A program made the position numbers and the translations under genes. This document shows, in pieces, positions 8,350-18,721 of a stretch of 64,000 nt of DNA. Below the pieces are notes generated by a model. The model did not search any database, was not told the DNA's origin, and was given only the letters and a program-made list of their open reading frames with translations. The first letter of the stretch is position 1, and each line of letters opens with the position of its first letter. Source of the stretch: CAYHBO01 sp964354855 (GTDB lineage: Bacteria > Babelota > Babeliae > Babelales > RVW-14); assembly GCA_964354855.1 (NCBI GenBank), contig CAYHBO010000004.1, positions 4,263-68,262 of the forward strand, in the 5' to 3' direction.

Positions 8350-10341
8350 TTAATATCGTACGGCAAGACCCGCATGGATATCAGATTCACGAAAGACATT
8401 CTGACCGGCAAAAGTGTATGCTCCACCAGTAAAAAGACTCCAGTACTTATGCGCATGCCAATGCATTTCTGAACGAATACGATGTGCAACACGTTGTGTA
8501 TCTCTTTCTCCAACCTTGTTATCAAGCAGCATTGGGTAATCTACAAATGAATCACCTTTAACCGTCCCACTTGCAGGAGATGCTTGACCTTGAACCGTGT
8601 TGGTATCTGCCCATACTTGACCTAAGAAATGGTTGGTTACCGACTTGTTCTTGAAGCTTACATTATCTTCGGTCTTGTAATAAATTTCATACCCAATCGT
8701 GGTGCTTAATCTACGACTCTTTGGATGATAGAAATTAAACTCAAAGTGACCAGTCAAATAACCCCAATCAACTTCAGCCGGAGTGCAAGGCCCAATATTA
8801 TAAACCGTTGCGCCTTGAAACGCAGCTGCGCGTTGTTCAGTTGCTGATAACACAACTGCATATGAAAGATCAGCTTTTAAGGCAAGCCAATTAACCGGTG
8901 TTTGCCAGCCAACGTTAGCACCAAGCTTTAATTCAAAGTGCCCGCCGTTACCCGTTTCTAAACGATATGGGTTTCCACAGAATCTGTTTGATCCACCGGT
9001 TGGGAAACGAACCCCAAGCCACACTTCTGAACGCCAATTTTCATTGAACGTGTGCTCATAGAATAAATCAACATCTAAATCACCAAGGCCGGTGCTGCGA
9101 TAGGTTTGAAATACAAACCCTTGTTGCGCAAGATCACAAAGAACATCGGATTGATAAATTTGTAGTTGTTGTTCAATAGCATTAACAGCAGCTTGCGCTA
9201 ACGGCGTTGGCACACGCCCAGCACCATCAAATACCGGCGTTACCCACAAAGTATTAAAGTTGGGCTGATTAGCGATGTTGGTATAATCGCGATCCTCAGT
9301 AAACGCAAAGCCTCGTGCTTGGTTAGCCGCAGTAACGTTACCCAAGTTGGCATCAAGTGCTAAAAGGTCATTGGCGGTAGATGGTGCGCCATTCACTTTA
9401 GGAGCTGTCAATGGATTAGCCGTTGTTGCAACACCAAATTCAACACGATCATTATTTGATGCTGCATCAAATCCACCGGTCGTACTTACCGTAACGGCAC
9501 AAGGCACCGTAAATTGCGGCGCAGCCTGCCCACCACTACCATTTCCTCTGATAATAACCATAGGAATAGTTTGTCCAGCATAACCTTGTGGGTCTGCTGT
9601 AATCGAATTATTTACATTGGCTGGTAGATTGTATTGCGTGCCATTAAATCCTGATGCAACACGAGTCCCTGCAGTTCCAGCATTTAGTTTCACAATAGCA
9701 GATTGAATCGTTCCATTGCTTGCAGGAGCACGTAGTTGCATGAGTAAAGCCAATTTATAACGATTAATGCCAGAAAACACTTGTTTAGCACCTAAACTAT
9801 CGGTCATAAGTACCGCATCGCCACGAACAATTGAATTGTTTAATCCACTAAATGGACAATCATCAGAATCATCACGTTGTAATGCAATGGTTTTGAACGG
9901 CACCATGGCTCTTACACCGATACGGCCTTTATTCTCAAACACTGGATACTCAAATTTTCCACCAAGCGCCATCCCCTGATCACTGTAGTTAGCAACCGGT
10001 GAGAATTGTGAAAGAAAGAAAAATGGGTTTTGATTGGCAAAGAAACCGGTACTCAATACCGTACTATTTTGTGCGAAGGACTGACCAATAGTAAAAGCCT
10101 CTTGTCCAAAAATTACCCCGGGTAACTGTTTTGAACTGGTACCATCTTTTAAAAATCCACGATCTGCTGTACGTGAGTACATTGCGGACCAGGTGTCAAT
10201 CGACCATTTATCATGCTTCATCGTAAGATCGTAGCGCAACGGGCCACGCTCGGTGACTAGCGGTGCGCGGTACTCGTTTGCAAACGATGTACCAAAAGCA
10301 CAAGCCGCTAAGCTCATCACCATTAACTGTTTTCTTATCAT
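8350..10341 (-). CDS. outer-membrane beta-barrel protein, paralogue of the one at 58.5-60.1 kb
   Basis: 663 residues with a signal peptide (cleaved after TSFA, about residue 22). The body is Gly/Asn/aromatic-rich with strand-like patterns such as WRSEVWLGVRFPTGG and GGHFELKLGANVGW. It ends in DIHAGLAVRY, with a terminal aromatic residue. The C-terminal third aligns in pattern with the 548-residue protein at 58492-60138: RVAHRI against RVSHKI, LFTGGAYTFA against LGIGGSYEFA, and GNGGHF against GNAGHW. They are therefore two members of one barrel family. A ggag ribosome site lies 8 bases before the ATG. Only 85 bp separate it from the giant secreted protein upstream, so they may share a transcript. 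The transported or bound substrate is unknown. Confidence 0.7.
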   Translation of the reverse strand: MIRKQLMVMSLAACAFGTSFANEYRAPLVTERGPLRYDLTMKHDKWSIDTWSAMYSRTADRGFLKDGTSSKQLPGVIFGQEAFTIGQSFAQNSTVLSTGFFANQNPFFFLSQFSPVANYSDQGMALGGKFEYPVFENKGRIGVRAMVPFKTIALQRDDSDDCPFSGLNNSIVRGDAVLMTDSLGAKQVFSGINRYKLALLMQLRAPASNGTIQSAIVKLNAGTAGTRVASGFNGTQYNLPANVNNSITADPQGYAGQTIPMVIIRGNGSGGQAAPQFTVPCAVTVSTTGGFDAASNNDRVEFGVATTANPLTAPKVNGAPSTANDLLALDANLGNVTAANQARGFAFTEDRDYTNIANQPNFNTLWVTPVFDGAGRVPTPLAQAAVNAIEQQLQIYQSDVLCDLAQQGFVFQTYRSTGLGDLDVDLFYEHTFNENWRSEVWLGVRFPTGGSNRFCGNPYRLETGNGGHFELKLGANVGWQTPVNWLALKADLSYAVVLSATEQRAAAFQGATVYNIGPCTPAEVDWGYLTGHFEFNFYHPKSRRLSTTIGYEIYYKTEDNVSFKNKSVTNHFLGQVWADTNTVQGQASPASGTVKGDSFVDYPMLLDNKVGERDTQRVAHRIRSEMHWHAHKYWSLFTGGAYTFAGQNVFRESDIHAGLAVRY

Positions 10342-10426
10342 TATTTTTTACTCCTTTAATATGCACTTTTTCCGACAAAATGCTTTTTAGAGGAGAGCTT
10401 ACGCCCCCCTCTAAATCATATGCTCC

Positions 10427-13400
10427 TTAATTTGCCAAGTAGAAGGAAAATTGTAGAGGATCTCTTGGTGCATTAAGTCCATTTCCAATCAACGTACCGG
10501 TAGTCAATCCTAACGCAATATTACCTTTTGGTAACAAGACCGGAGCGATATCTCGCACAATCTTTGATGTATCCGCTGGATAGATATCAGTAGGATTGTT
10601 GTTCAAGTTTATAAACCCTGCTGTGAATACAAAGTTACCGGTACCAACCGCTGCTAACATCTGATTTTGTGTACCAATATTTGTACAGGTCATCAGATTA
10701 AAGAAGTCAGCCAGCGTATTTACCGTGAACTGTACACCACTTGAAACCTTCTTTGCAGTATCATTTAACAATGTATAAGACGGAAGATCGGTTCGTCTAA
10801 AGATCATCGGCGCTGAAGCCATGAGTGAGTACTGCTCACCATCTGCTTGTACGCCTGCAAAATCCCACACGTTAGCAAAAATGTCGGGTGTTCCTGAAGG
10901 CACTAACATCATATTACCACCACCAACTACTTGAGTATTTGTTGGTCCATTCAACCTGAAATTCCATTGAGAAGCAGGACCAACCGCAAACAGTGACGCA
11001 GAAAGATCTGCACCATTCGCGATACGGTTATGCTCAAAGCGTCCTGATTGAAGATCAATCTTGATGTTATTCACGTTAAAGAGTGCTTGAATAGTCCAAC
11101 CGTTAGCTGGTTCAGTTTCCGGTGTAAAGATTGGGAAACCATGACCATCAAGAGCAGCTACGGTTCCGTTCATTACCGGATTATTCGCCGCCGTTGCATC
11201 ACCATTTACATTACCATTTTTGTCGATAACACCTGCACCCAAGCCAAAGAAGCCTTGACGATCGATATGGGTACGAGGATTACCACCAAAGAGATGTTGT
11301 AAGGTAAAGTTAATGTAACTACCAGAACCTACATCAGCAGAGTTCCCAACTTGAAATGCTCCACCTGATAACACTTCATCACCAATGTTAAATTGAGATT
11401 GACGATGCAAGCTAATCACAACATCGGTTTGTGGCGTTTGCAAGTCACTTTCTACACCAACAGACCCAGTACGAACAACGGAAAGTTTGGCATTTTTATC
11501 AAGCCAGATTTGACCTTTACCAATGATCTTACAACGTTGTTGATCAGCATTAGAAGCAAGTACATATGGTTGTGTGTTTGTGTTCGGCTCAATTGGGCCT
11601 TCAAAAATCATTTGCGCATTATCGTTAAGATAAATGACAACCGGAGCTGCAGGGGTTGCTGAATCTTCCCCGTCACCACCATTCATCACAATATCACCAT
11701 TGATATCACGAACCACCGCATCACTAGCATTTGGGAATCTAAGTATTGAACCTTCTTCAAAGATCAATTTAAGATTGCCACCAAAGCAGATCTGTTGTGT
11801 TCCAGGAGCTTGACCAAAACTTGAAAGGTCTAGTTCTTCACCTGCTGGAATACGAATCTCACGAGGAACTTCTGAATAGAAGGTCAAACGATTCGAATGT
11901 CCAACAATTGGATCATCATCGGTACCGGCACCGGTGTTTTGTGAGAATGATGTTGTTGCAACAAGCGCAAGTCTGTCAGCAATGATCAGATTTGAGTTTA
12001 CGTCAATAACACCATCACCAAGTGGCAATATTTGTACATAGCCTTTACCTAGACGTGTCCACGCTTTCACTGATGATTGATTATATAACGCATTACCAAG
12101 ACCAATACGACCACCAAAGTCTAGGTATAAGCGAGCATTATCACCTTCACCGACCATATGATCGCCACCAGGCAGATCTTGTGATCGAGGAATGGTTATA
12201 AACTCACGTACACGACCAGGAATAGGTAAGACTTCATCACCAGAAACTTCGAATACTAATGGATCAGATAAGGAGGCACCGGCAACTTTAAATTGTCTGA
12301 TGTCATCATTGGTACCAATGTATAAGAGGTTTGTAGGCTTTACGACTGGAACCTTAACAGTTTCAGTTGCACGAGTATGTATTGATTTTATCGAGTTTAA
12401 CCAGCTTGCTGTACTACGTGTTGGAAACGGTTGGAATACCGCATTATTCCCTTCACGATTAAACCAGTTAATCATTACTTCATTAGCACCCGATTGATCA
12501 CCAACTATGCGTGATGTGTTGGCAAAACTCATACGAACATACCCGGCTGTGTCAGCAGAACGCTCTGCAAACATTGCTTGAGTAAAGCCATAAGGTTGAA
12601 CACCAGCTCCTTTAGCGAATATCGATTGATCATGAGGTAAATCAACAATCCCTGTTAACTGCTGAACACGATCATTACCAGCAAGGTTATAGTCGTTGCT
12701 GATCTTTTGTGCAATTACCGTGTCTACAACAGTTACATATGGTTGAGATTTAAGATTACTATCGTTTGGCCGCGTAATCGTTATCTCGCCACCATGATTA
12801 ACATACATCACGCCTTGATTGTTATCACGGTTAACCGGCGAAAGAACACTTGATCCATCAGTATTAAAACCACCCCAACAAATGTAATTAGCATTAATCG
12901 ATACAGTGGCTGGTGGAACAAGGAATGCATCTAACGAAAACAGATCATTTGGATTAGTACTAATCGATTCTTGCGCTGCATAGTTTAATGGATACACCGT
13001 ATTCATATAAGGATATGCATTATTTAATGAACGTGTACGAGCAAATTGTCCACTTTCAACTGGCCAGCCAAGAGCAATGTTAGTACCACCCTGATCAAGC
13101 ACTGAACCCAAGAACAGATGATGCGCACGTTGAGCAGCAAATTGATCGCTTACTGAATCTCCTGATGCAACAACACTGTCTGGGAATTGGTTACCATTTT
13201 GCAATTCAAGAAGAACACTCGCACTAAGATCATCAGAATTTGTTGAAGGAGCATTGCTCTTAAACACGTTCCAATAACAGTCTTGTGTTGTCCACGTTGT
13301 GGTATGCCCATCAACCATAGTATTATGTAACGAACCTTGTTGGAGAACACGTCCAAAACCGGTGAAGTTCGTATCGTTTACATTTCCATGATCATAGAAT

Positions 13401-16315
13401 TTAACGACCGAGGTATTGTTTCCAGCCTGCCCTTTAACATCTGGGGTACTGCCATCAATTTGCGTAAATAATCCATCAGCTAACAAGACCGGAACATCTT
13501 TAACAACCCAACGTACACCTGATGAATTTAATGACTCGAACAGATGTAAGGTTGAACTATACAATTGAATTTCCGGTAAACGCCAACGATCACGATCAGT
13601 TAATGAGTTAATGTCTCCTGTGTCAAACGTGAAAAAGCGTGATGCAAAATAATTACGTTCTCCACCAACTATGGATGCTTCAGATGCCGCTGGATTACCG
13701 TCAACCAGTTTTGTAACGTCACTATGAACAAAATTAGTGTTCATAACATATAAGTTATCGTTCAAAAATATCGCTGGAGAATTATAACGATTATAATTAT
13801 CGCCAATCACCAATGGACGGTTGTCTATTTCATTACCGGTATAGTCAATAGCGATAGTCGGCATATTTACAATACCTGCTTGTGAAACAACGCTTGAATA
13901 GCTACGCGCACCGCAAGCATTAAGAGGATCAAGCACCGTATTACTTGGGTATGACCAAACAATACACTTTCCTTCAACTTCAAGGACGTGTTGCCCTTCT
14001 CCACTTAAAACAACACTCAGCGATCCATCACAACATTTTTCTGTTGTACCTGACTGATTAGCATCTACCGGTGCAGAAAGGTTATAACCATCATAATTAC
14101 CATGACCAACAAGTAATACTTCATTAAAGTTTAACGAAGGATTATCAATTGGATTATCACTAGTACTACACTCACCACTTTCTTCACCACCACTAAGATT
14201 AACTGCAAATTTTGGTGTTCTGAAAGCAGCTGCTTGCTCTATATGACTAGGGCTTCTTAGTTGTGATGGAATTAATGAACTCCAAAAATTATAAATATAA
14301 CCTAGTTTTGAAGAACCTGACGCTCTTAAAAGTACGGTACCATCACCACGAAGATTAACGCGTGCACATATAGGACGATCACGCAAGAGAGGGTTTGCAG
14401 CCTCAAACGATGAAAGACCTTGTAAAAACAACGTTGTATCAAGTCCGTCTATAACTAAGGCAGCTGGATTTTTCGGTTTAATCAACGATTCAGCATCAAC
14501 CGAATTATTCGAGTAGTCATTAATCGCAAGAAGATCCGCTTGATTAATCGACCCTGCAACATAGTCTAAGAAGGTATTATGATTAATATCCAATGCTCCG
14601 TTAATACCTACAACAAAACCATTACGCACATTTCTAAGGTAAACATTATTATGTATGTTCAAACCTTTTGAATAAGACCAATCATAACCAAATATAAATG
14701 TTGGGCCTCCTGTCTCTTGTGTAAAACAATTAAATGCTGGTTCAGTAAAAGAACAACAATCTCTTAAAGCCTCTTTCTTTGCAGCAGCACTTCTTTTCCC
14801 CTTAACCGATTTAGTCGGCGAATCTTTAAGAAGTGATCTAGATAAGTTATTCGGCGTATTAAGGAAATCAAGATAAGGATCAGCAGCTCGTTTACTTACC
14901 GACTGACAATCGTTAATCACTAAAAGACCACGTCTTTTTTGAGGATTATACGACTTACTTACATCTCTATTGTTATAGAATTGATCATCAGTTACACGAA
15001 CAATGGCTTGTCCACCAGCGGGTTCTGAATAATTAAGTTTTGTCCGAATATCAACTGGGTTAAAACTCTTAACATAATGTCCTGCAACAATAAATGATCC
15101 TTCATTGAATGGATATTTTTTATTAATGGCTAGATATCCAGGATCAGATGTTGCAAAAAGATTCGTGTCAAATCCAAAAGTATATGCACCAAGAATAAAT
15201 AGAACCATACGACCTTGGCCATTGTTTGATGGATCAAACGCAACGGAAGCAAAATTGCCAAAATCTGCGTTTGATTCATGCGCAATACCGGTACCATCAG
15301 TAGAAACAAAGGAGAATATGGAGTTATGACCAATTACAATACCAACACGACTGTCATTAGTACAAGTACCATTTGAGTTAAGGCTTGTCCGTTGAAATAC
15401 AACCTTATCTGAGAAGCAATTTACATCAGCCTGTGTTTGTTCCATCGTAACAAATACTTTGGTACCACCAGCTTTATTACTGAGCCCATTTAAAGCACTT
15501 CCTGAACAAGTGTCTATAGAATTACAGGTATCAATACCTCCAATAAATTTGACCAATGTTCCGTCATCTAGATTGAAAACTACTCTTCCCTTGCCAGCAA
15601 AGGTAATGAACATATCAAGAGGTTCAAAATTTGCACAAGCATCTTCACCTTCACCGCTACGGGTGAATTCTAAGCCTTTAATGTTCTCAAAAGCTGACTT
15701 CTTTACACCACTTCTTAATGTAGATGATCCAAGAGTGCGGCCTTGAAAAACAAGGTTATTCTTAACATTAACGGTAATTGTTTTCCCACGACTTGGATTG
15801 AAGTAAATCTGAGCATGTCCCGTCCCTGAGTTACTGCCACCATCCCCAAAGTCATCTCCGGTTGGATCAATATAAGGAACAATAGTAGTTGCGGTTTCAA
15901 TATTCACCGTCATATCAACTGTATCTGCAATCAGAGAAATATCCCCATCAATTTTAAGAGGACAATCTGCACCGGTTTTGTTTAATAAACCATAAATGTT
16001 AAGAGTGCTATCACCTTGAGTAGCGGTAAAGCTGGTATTCGATGTATGATTACGTGAATTCTTTTGCTTCTTAGCAGCAAGCTCACCTTTTTTTGCTTCA
16101 TCCTTGTCTCGAAACATTAGTACATCTACAACACTGTCCCCACTTGCGTAAGTATCACATGGGCCACTTGGCGTAGAATTATTATAGGCATAGTTAACAC
16201 CATTAACCTCTTGTACACAATCCCCAACAGGTACCCAGTCAAACGCCATTACTGATAACGGCGACGTGATTAATCCTGCTGAAAGGAGCAGTGCTTTAAG
16301 TCTATTTTGTATCAT
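10427..16315 (-). CDS. giant secreted protein, probably beta-solenoid-rich, unknown function
   Basis: 1962 residues. An upstream in-frame ATG exists (16423), but the ATG at 16315 has a ggag ribosome site and opens directly into a signal peptide (MIQNRLKALLLSAGLITSPLSVMA), so it is preferred. The mature chain is rich in Asn, Asp, Gly and Ser, with many short beta-type repeats (for example GKGQIWLDKNAKLSV, GDGVIDVNSNLIIADRLALV and KGRVVFNLDDGTLVKF), the texture of pectate-lyase-like right-handed helices. A dibasic, Lys-rich stretch (KSVKGKRSAAAKKEALRDC) and several Cys pairs lie in the N-terminal third. No autotransporter barrel or sortase signal is seen at the C-terminus. The downstream barrel gene on the same strand could be a partner in export or anchoring; that is inference. 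Confidence 0.7.
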   Translation of the reverse strand: MIQNRLKALLLSAGLITSPLSVMAFDWVPVGDCVQEVNGVNYAYNNSTPSGPCDTYASGDSVVDVLMFRDKDEAKKGELAAKKQKNSRNHTSNTSFTATQGDSTLNIYGLLNKTGADCPLKIDGDISLIADTVDMTVNIETATTIVPYIDPTGDDFGDGGSNSGTGHAQIYFNPSRGKTITVNVKNNLVFQGRTLGSSTLRSGVKKSAFENIKGLEFTRSGEGEDACANFEPLDMFITFAGKGRVVFNLDDGTLVKFIGGIDTCNSIDTCSGSALNGLSNKAGGTKVFVTMEQTQADVNCFSDKVVFQRTSLNSNGTCTNDSRVGIVIGHNSIFSFVSTDGTGIAHESNADFGNFASVAFDPSNNGQGRMVLFILGAYTFGFDTNLFATSDPGYLAINKKYPFNEGSFIVAGHYVKSFNPVDIRTKLNYSEPAGGQAIVRVTDDQFYNNRDVSKSYNPQKRRGLLVINDCQSVSKRAADPYLDFLNTPNNLSRSLLKDSPTKSVKGKRSAAAKKEALRDCCSFTEPAFNCFTQETGGPTFIFGYDWSYSKGLNIHNNVYLRNVRNGFVVGINGALDINHNTFLDYVAGSINQADLLAINDYSNNSVDAESLIKPKNPAALVIDGLDTTLFLQGLSSFEAANPLLRDRPICARVNLRGDGTVLLRASGSSKLGYIYNFWSSLIPSQLRSPSHIEQAAAFRTPKFAVNLSGGEESGECSTSDNPIDNPSLNFNEVLLVGHGNYDGYNLSAPVDANQSGTTEKCCDGSLSVVLSGEGQHVLEVEGKCIVWSYPSNTVLDPLNACGARSYSSVVSQAGIVNMPTIAIDYTGNEIDNRPLVIGDNYNRYNSPAIFLNDNLYVMNTNFVHSDVTKLVDGNPAASEASIVGGERNYFASRFFTFDTGDINSLTDRDRWRLPEIQLYSSTLHLFESLNSSGVRWVVKDVPVLLADGLFTQIDGSTPDVKGQAGNNTSVVKFYDHGNVNDTNFTGFGRVLQQGSLHNTMVDGHTTTWTTQDCYWNVFKSNAPSTNSDDLSASVLLELQNGNQFPDSVVASGDSVSDQFAAQRAHHLFLGSVLDQGGTNIALGWPVESGQFARTRSLNNAYPYMNTVYPLNYAAQESISTNPNDLFSLDAFLVPPATVSINANYICWGGFNTDGSSVLSPVNRDNNQGVMYVNHGGEITITRPNDSNLKSQPYVTVVDTVIAQKISNDYNLAGNDRVQQLTGIVDLPHDQSIFAKGAGVQPYGFTQAMFAERSADTAGYVRMSFANTSRIVGDQSGANEVMINWFNREGNNAVFQPFPTRSTASWLNSIKSIHTRATETVKVPVVKPTNLLYIGTNDDIRQFKVAGASLSDPLVFEVSGDEVLPIPGRVREFITIPRSQDLPGGDHMVGEGDNARLYLDFGGRIGLGNALYNQSSVKAWTRLGKGYVQILPLGDGVIDVNSNLIIADRLALVATTSFSQNTGAGTDDDPIVGHSNRLTFYSEVPREIRIPAGEELDLSSFGQAPGTQQICFGGNLKLIFEEGSILRFPNASDAVVRDINGDIVMNGGDGEDSATPAAPVVIYLNDNAQMIFEGPIEPNTNTQPYVLASNADQQRCKIIGKGQIWLDKNAKLSVVRTGSVGVESDLQTPQTDVVISLHRQSQFNIGDEVLSGGAFQVGNSADVGSGSYINFTLQHLFGGNPRTHIDRQGFFGLGAGVIDKNGNVNGDATAANNPVMNGTVAALDGHGFPIFTPETEPANGWTIQALFNVNNIKIDLQSGRFEHNRIANGADLSASLFAVGPASQWNFRLNGPTNTQVVGGGNMMLVPSGTPDIFANVWDFAGVQADGEQYSLMASAPMIFRRTDLPSYTLLNDTAKKVSSGVQFTVNTLADFFNLMTCTNIGTQNQMLAAVGTGNFVFTAGFINLNNNPTDIYPADTSKIVRDIAPVLLPKGNIALGLTTGTLIGNGLNAPRDPLQFSFYLAN

Positions 16316-16632
16316 CGGCTCTCCCTTCTTATGAAATAACATAAAACACCATGTTTTACTTTTTTCTTTCGGCTTGCTGTATGTCACACAGCCTCCTTTC
16401 CTTTTCAAAGAAATCATTTTCAAGAATGTATAAAAAATAAATGATTACCTAGGGACCTAGGCTAAAGCGGGAATAGTAAGGAACTAAAAAAAATTTTTTA
16501 GGTCGGCAGACAGCATATTGATGACCAATAATAAGCCCTAATGACTCTTTCCTCACAAAGCTCTCCCTTTTCTCTCTTCTCTTCATTATTACCATCCAAA
16601 AGATCTTTGGCGTAAAAATTATACTAAATTTA

Positions 16633-16660
16633 ACCATAACTCACGTCCTCCAAATGTCAA
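16633..16660 (-). promoter_or_regulatory. candidate promoter for the giant secreted protein
   Basis: On the - strand, TTGACA (complement of 16655-16660) and TATGGT (complement of 16633-16638) are 16 bp apart. They would give a long leader of about 310 bases. The 16316-16851 gap otherwise holds a double CCTAGG palindrome at 16448-16461 and A/T-rich sequence. For the + strand gene, a TATAAT occurs at 16741-16746 without a clear -35 box. Confidence 0.4.
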
Positions 16661-16851
16661 GGAAAGGACGGGAGCAGAAAATAACATAATTTTTTAGACC
16701 CAATGACCGGTTTACGCTAAACTACTTAGTAACAATATTTTATAATTCTCTTAAAATTTATCGCGAGCTAACCAATAAAACGCCTCCAGTGTAGTTAATG
16801 GACCAGTAAGAAAGTAAAGACTTTCTTTAAAATTGTTTCAGGAGTTTAAAA

Positions 16852-18099
16852 ATGCAGAATAAATCAATACCGTTTTTTTCCTTAGGAAAGCAAGCAGCTC
16901 AGTACAAGCCTCTCTTCCTTGAAGAGATATCCAAGGTTTTAGACAATCAAAATTTTGTTGGCGGCGCAACCGTTCAACAGTTTGAAACCAAACTAGCCAC
17001 CTATCTTAACGCACCACACGTAATATCATGCAATTCGGGAACCGATGCTTTATGGCTCGCGCTTAAAGCACTTGATCTCCAACCAAACAGTATTGTTCTT
17101 ACAACACCGTTTTCATTCATTGCATCTTCAAGCGAGATTGTTGCATTGGGCGCTCACCCTGTATTCATGGACATTGACGAAGAATCATTCAATCTTAATC
17201 CATCACTCCTAGAGGAATGGCTTACGGTCAACGCGGTCAAGAAAAAAGGCCAAACCATCCACAAAGAAACCGGTCTACCAATCGTCGGAACCGTTATTGT
17301 TGATCTTTTCGGACAATGTGCCGCGTTTACAGCCATTAAAGAAATCACCAAGAAATGGGGCCTCTGGATTGTAGAAGACGCCTGCCAAGCAATCGGCGCT
17401 ACCGAAGATGGAAAAAAAGCCGGCACCCTTGGTGACATTGGAACGCTTTCATTCTATCCAACAAAAAACTTAGGCGCTTATGGTGAAGGTGGTGCATGCA
17501 TAACCAATGAACCTTACCTAGCTGAACGCTTATTCAAACTACGCAACCATGGTCGTAAAATGAATTATGACTATGAAGAACTTGGCATTAACAGCCGCCT
17601 TGATGGCATACAAGCGGCCGTTCTTTCCATTAAACTTGATCTGCTTGATGGCTTCAATGAACGCCGTCGAGTTATTGCAAAACAATACCAAGAAAAGCTT
17701 GCCGGTCTTAGCTCTATCAAGCTTCCACAAGAAGTTTATGGTCATCATGTGTACCATCAATTTTGCGTCACCACACAAACTAATGAAATGCGTATCCAAC
17801 TCCAAAAGCATCTGACCGATGCCGGGATTGGTACTAACATTTTCTATCCAAAGTCATTGTTCGATATTCCATTTTTAGTTACCCATAAAAACCTCATCAA
17901 CCCTTGCCCAATAACACGCCACAAGACAGCGACCATACTAGCTCTACCAATTTGGCCTGAACTTGAAGATGAAGATATCGATTACATCTGTGAAAAAATT
18001 AAAGCATTTGATCAGAAATATACACCTGAGCAAAAACAACCGGTTGAAAAAAAACGCATGAAAAAAGAAGAACGCACTCAACAGATCTCGTTATTTTAA
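16852..18099 (+). CDS. DegT/DnrJ/EryC1/StrS-family sugar aminotransferase
   Basis: 415 residues. Family features in order: IPFFSLGKQ start, SCNSGTDALWLAL (PLP phosphate site), EDACQAIGA (Asp contacting the pyridine nitrogen), Schiff-base lysine K205 in SFYPTKNLGAYGEGGA, and RNHGR followed by GINSRLDGIQAA. These enzymes convert keto sugars on nucleotides into amino sugars for surface glycans. The extra Lys/Glu-rich tail (PVEKKRMKKEERTQQ) is unusual and possibly disordered. The tmk start lies 1 base after its stop, so it heads the tmk-holB transcript. Its product could feed the glycosylation genes further downstream; that link is inference. Confidence 0.88.
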   Translation: MQNKSIPFFSLGKQAAQYKPLFLEEISKVLDNQNFVGGATVQQFETKLATYLNAPHVISCNSGTDALWLALKALDLQPNSIVLTTPFSFIASSSEIVALGAHPVFMDIDEESFNLNPSLLEEWLTVNAVKKKGQTIHKETGLPIVGTVIVDLFGQCAAFTAIKEITKKWGLWIVEDACQAIGATEDGKKAGTLGDIGTLSFYPTKNLGAYGEGGACITNEPYLAERLFKLRNHGRKMNYDYEELGINSRLDGIQAAVLSIKLDLLDGFNERRRVIAKQYQEKLAGLSSIKLPQEVYGHHVYHQFCVTTQTNEMRIQLQKHLTDAGIGTNIFYPKSLFDIPFLVTHKNLINPCPITRHKTATILALPIWPELEDEDIDYICEKIKAFDQKYTPEQKQPVEKKRMKKEERTQQISLF

Positions 18100-18100
18100 T

Positions 18101-18721
18101 ATGAAACACGGCACCTATATCGCCATAGAAGGCATGGATGGGTGTGGAAAAACCACACTCATCACGCTCCTTAAAGAGCATCTTATCAAAGAAAATATCC
18201 CCGCAGTTTTTACTAAAGAACCGGGAGGGTCTGCTATTGGCAAACCCTTAAATGCTCTTTTACAACTACAAAAATCCGTTTCACTTGATGCAAAAACCGA
18301 ATATTTACTATTCGCCGCAGACCGCGCACAACATCGCCATGAAATGATCAAGCCACTCCTTGAAGCGGGCAACATTATCATCAGTGACCGCTGGGCAGAC
18401 TCATCCTTGGCATACCAAGGATACGGTCTAGGACTTAATAAAAAAATGATTCGTCAAATAAATCAATGGGCGATGAACAACATACAACCAGATCTGGTTA
18501 TTTACTTACACATCAACCCAGAACAATCAATGGAACGAATTAGAGCTCATCGATCTGAACTCACCACCTGTGAACTCAGACCGTTAAGCTTTTGGAAAAA
18601 AGTGTATCAGGGGTATAGTGAGATTTTTAAAGGACGTACCAATATTGTTACCATTGATGCCACGAATGATCCGGCAACAGTCATGAAACAGGCATGGGAC
18701 GCGATTCAAAAGCACCTATGA
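18101..18721 (+). CDS. tmk: thymidylate kinase
   Basis: 206 residues, normal length. The enzyme phosphorylates dTMP to dTDP in the cytosol. It shows the P-loop EGMDGCGKTT (residues 10-19), the KEPGG substrate motif (usually REPGG), DRWADSSLAYQGYG (usually DRY.DSS.AYQG), and a lid region with RIRAHRSE. The order tmk-holB with an ATGA overlap is a common bacterial arrangement and supports both calls. Confidence 0.94.
   Translation: MKHGTYIAIEGMDGCGKTTLITLLKEHLIKENIPAVFTKEPGGSAIGKPLNALLQLQKSVSLDAKTEYLLFAADRAQHRHEMIKPLLEAGNIIISDRWADSSLAYQGYGLGLNKKMIRQINQWAMNNIQPDLVIYLHINPEQSMERIRAHRSELTTCELRPLSFWKKVYQGYSEIFKGRTNIVTIDATNDPATVMKQAWDAIQKHL

Noticed and set aside
10386..10415. tttagagg/cctctaaa hairpin between the giant protein and the barrel gene
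   Set aside because: The stem is fair but followed by aagca rather than a T-run, so termination is unlikely and co-transcription is kept open.
16448..16461. CCTAGG-GA-CCTAGG double palindrome
   Set aside because: Only 14 bp with no room for a loop and no partner site seen. It could be a protein-binding site, but nothing supports one.
16449..16637. 62-codon frame on the - strand upstream of the giant secreted protein
   Set aside because: No ribosome site, no recognisable features, and it lies in the likely long leader of that gene.
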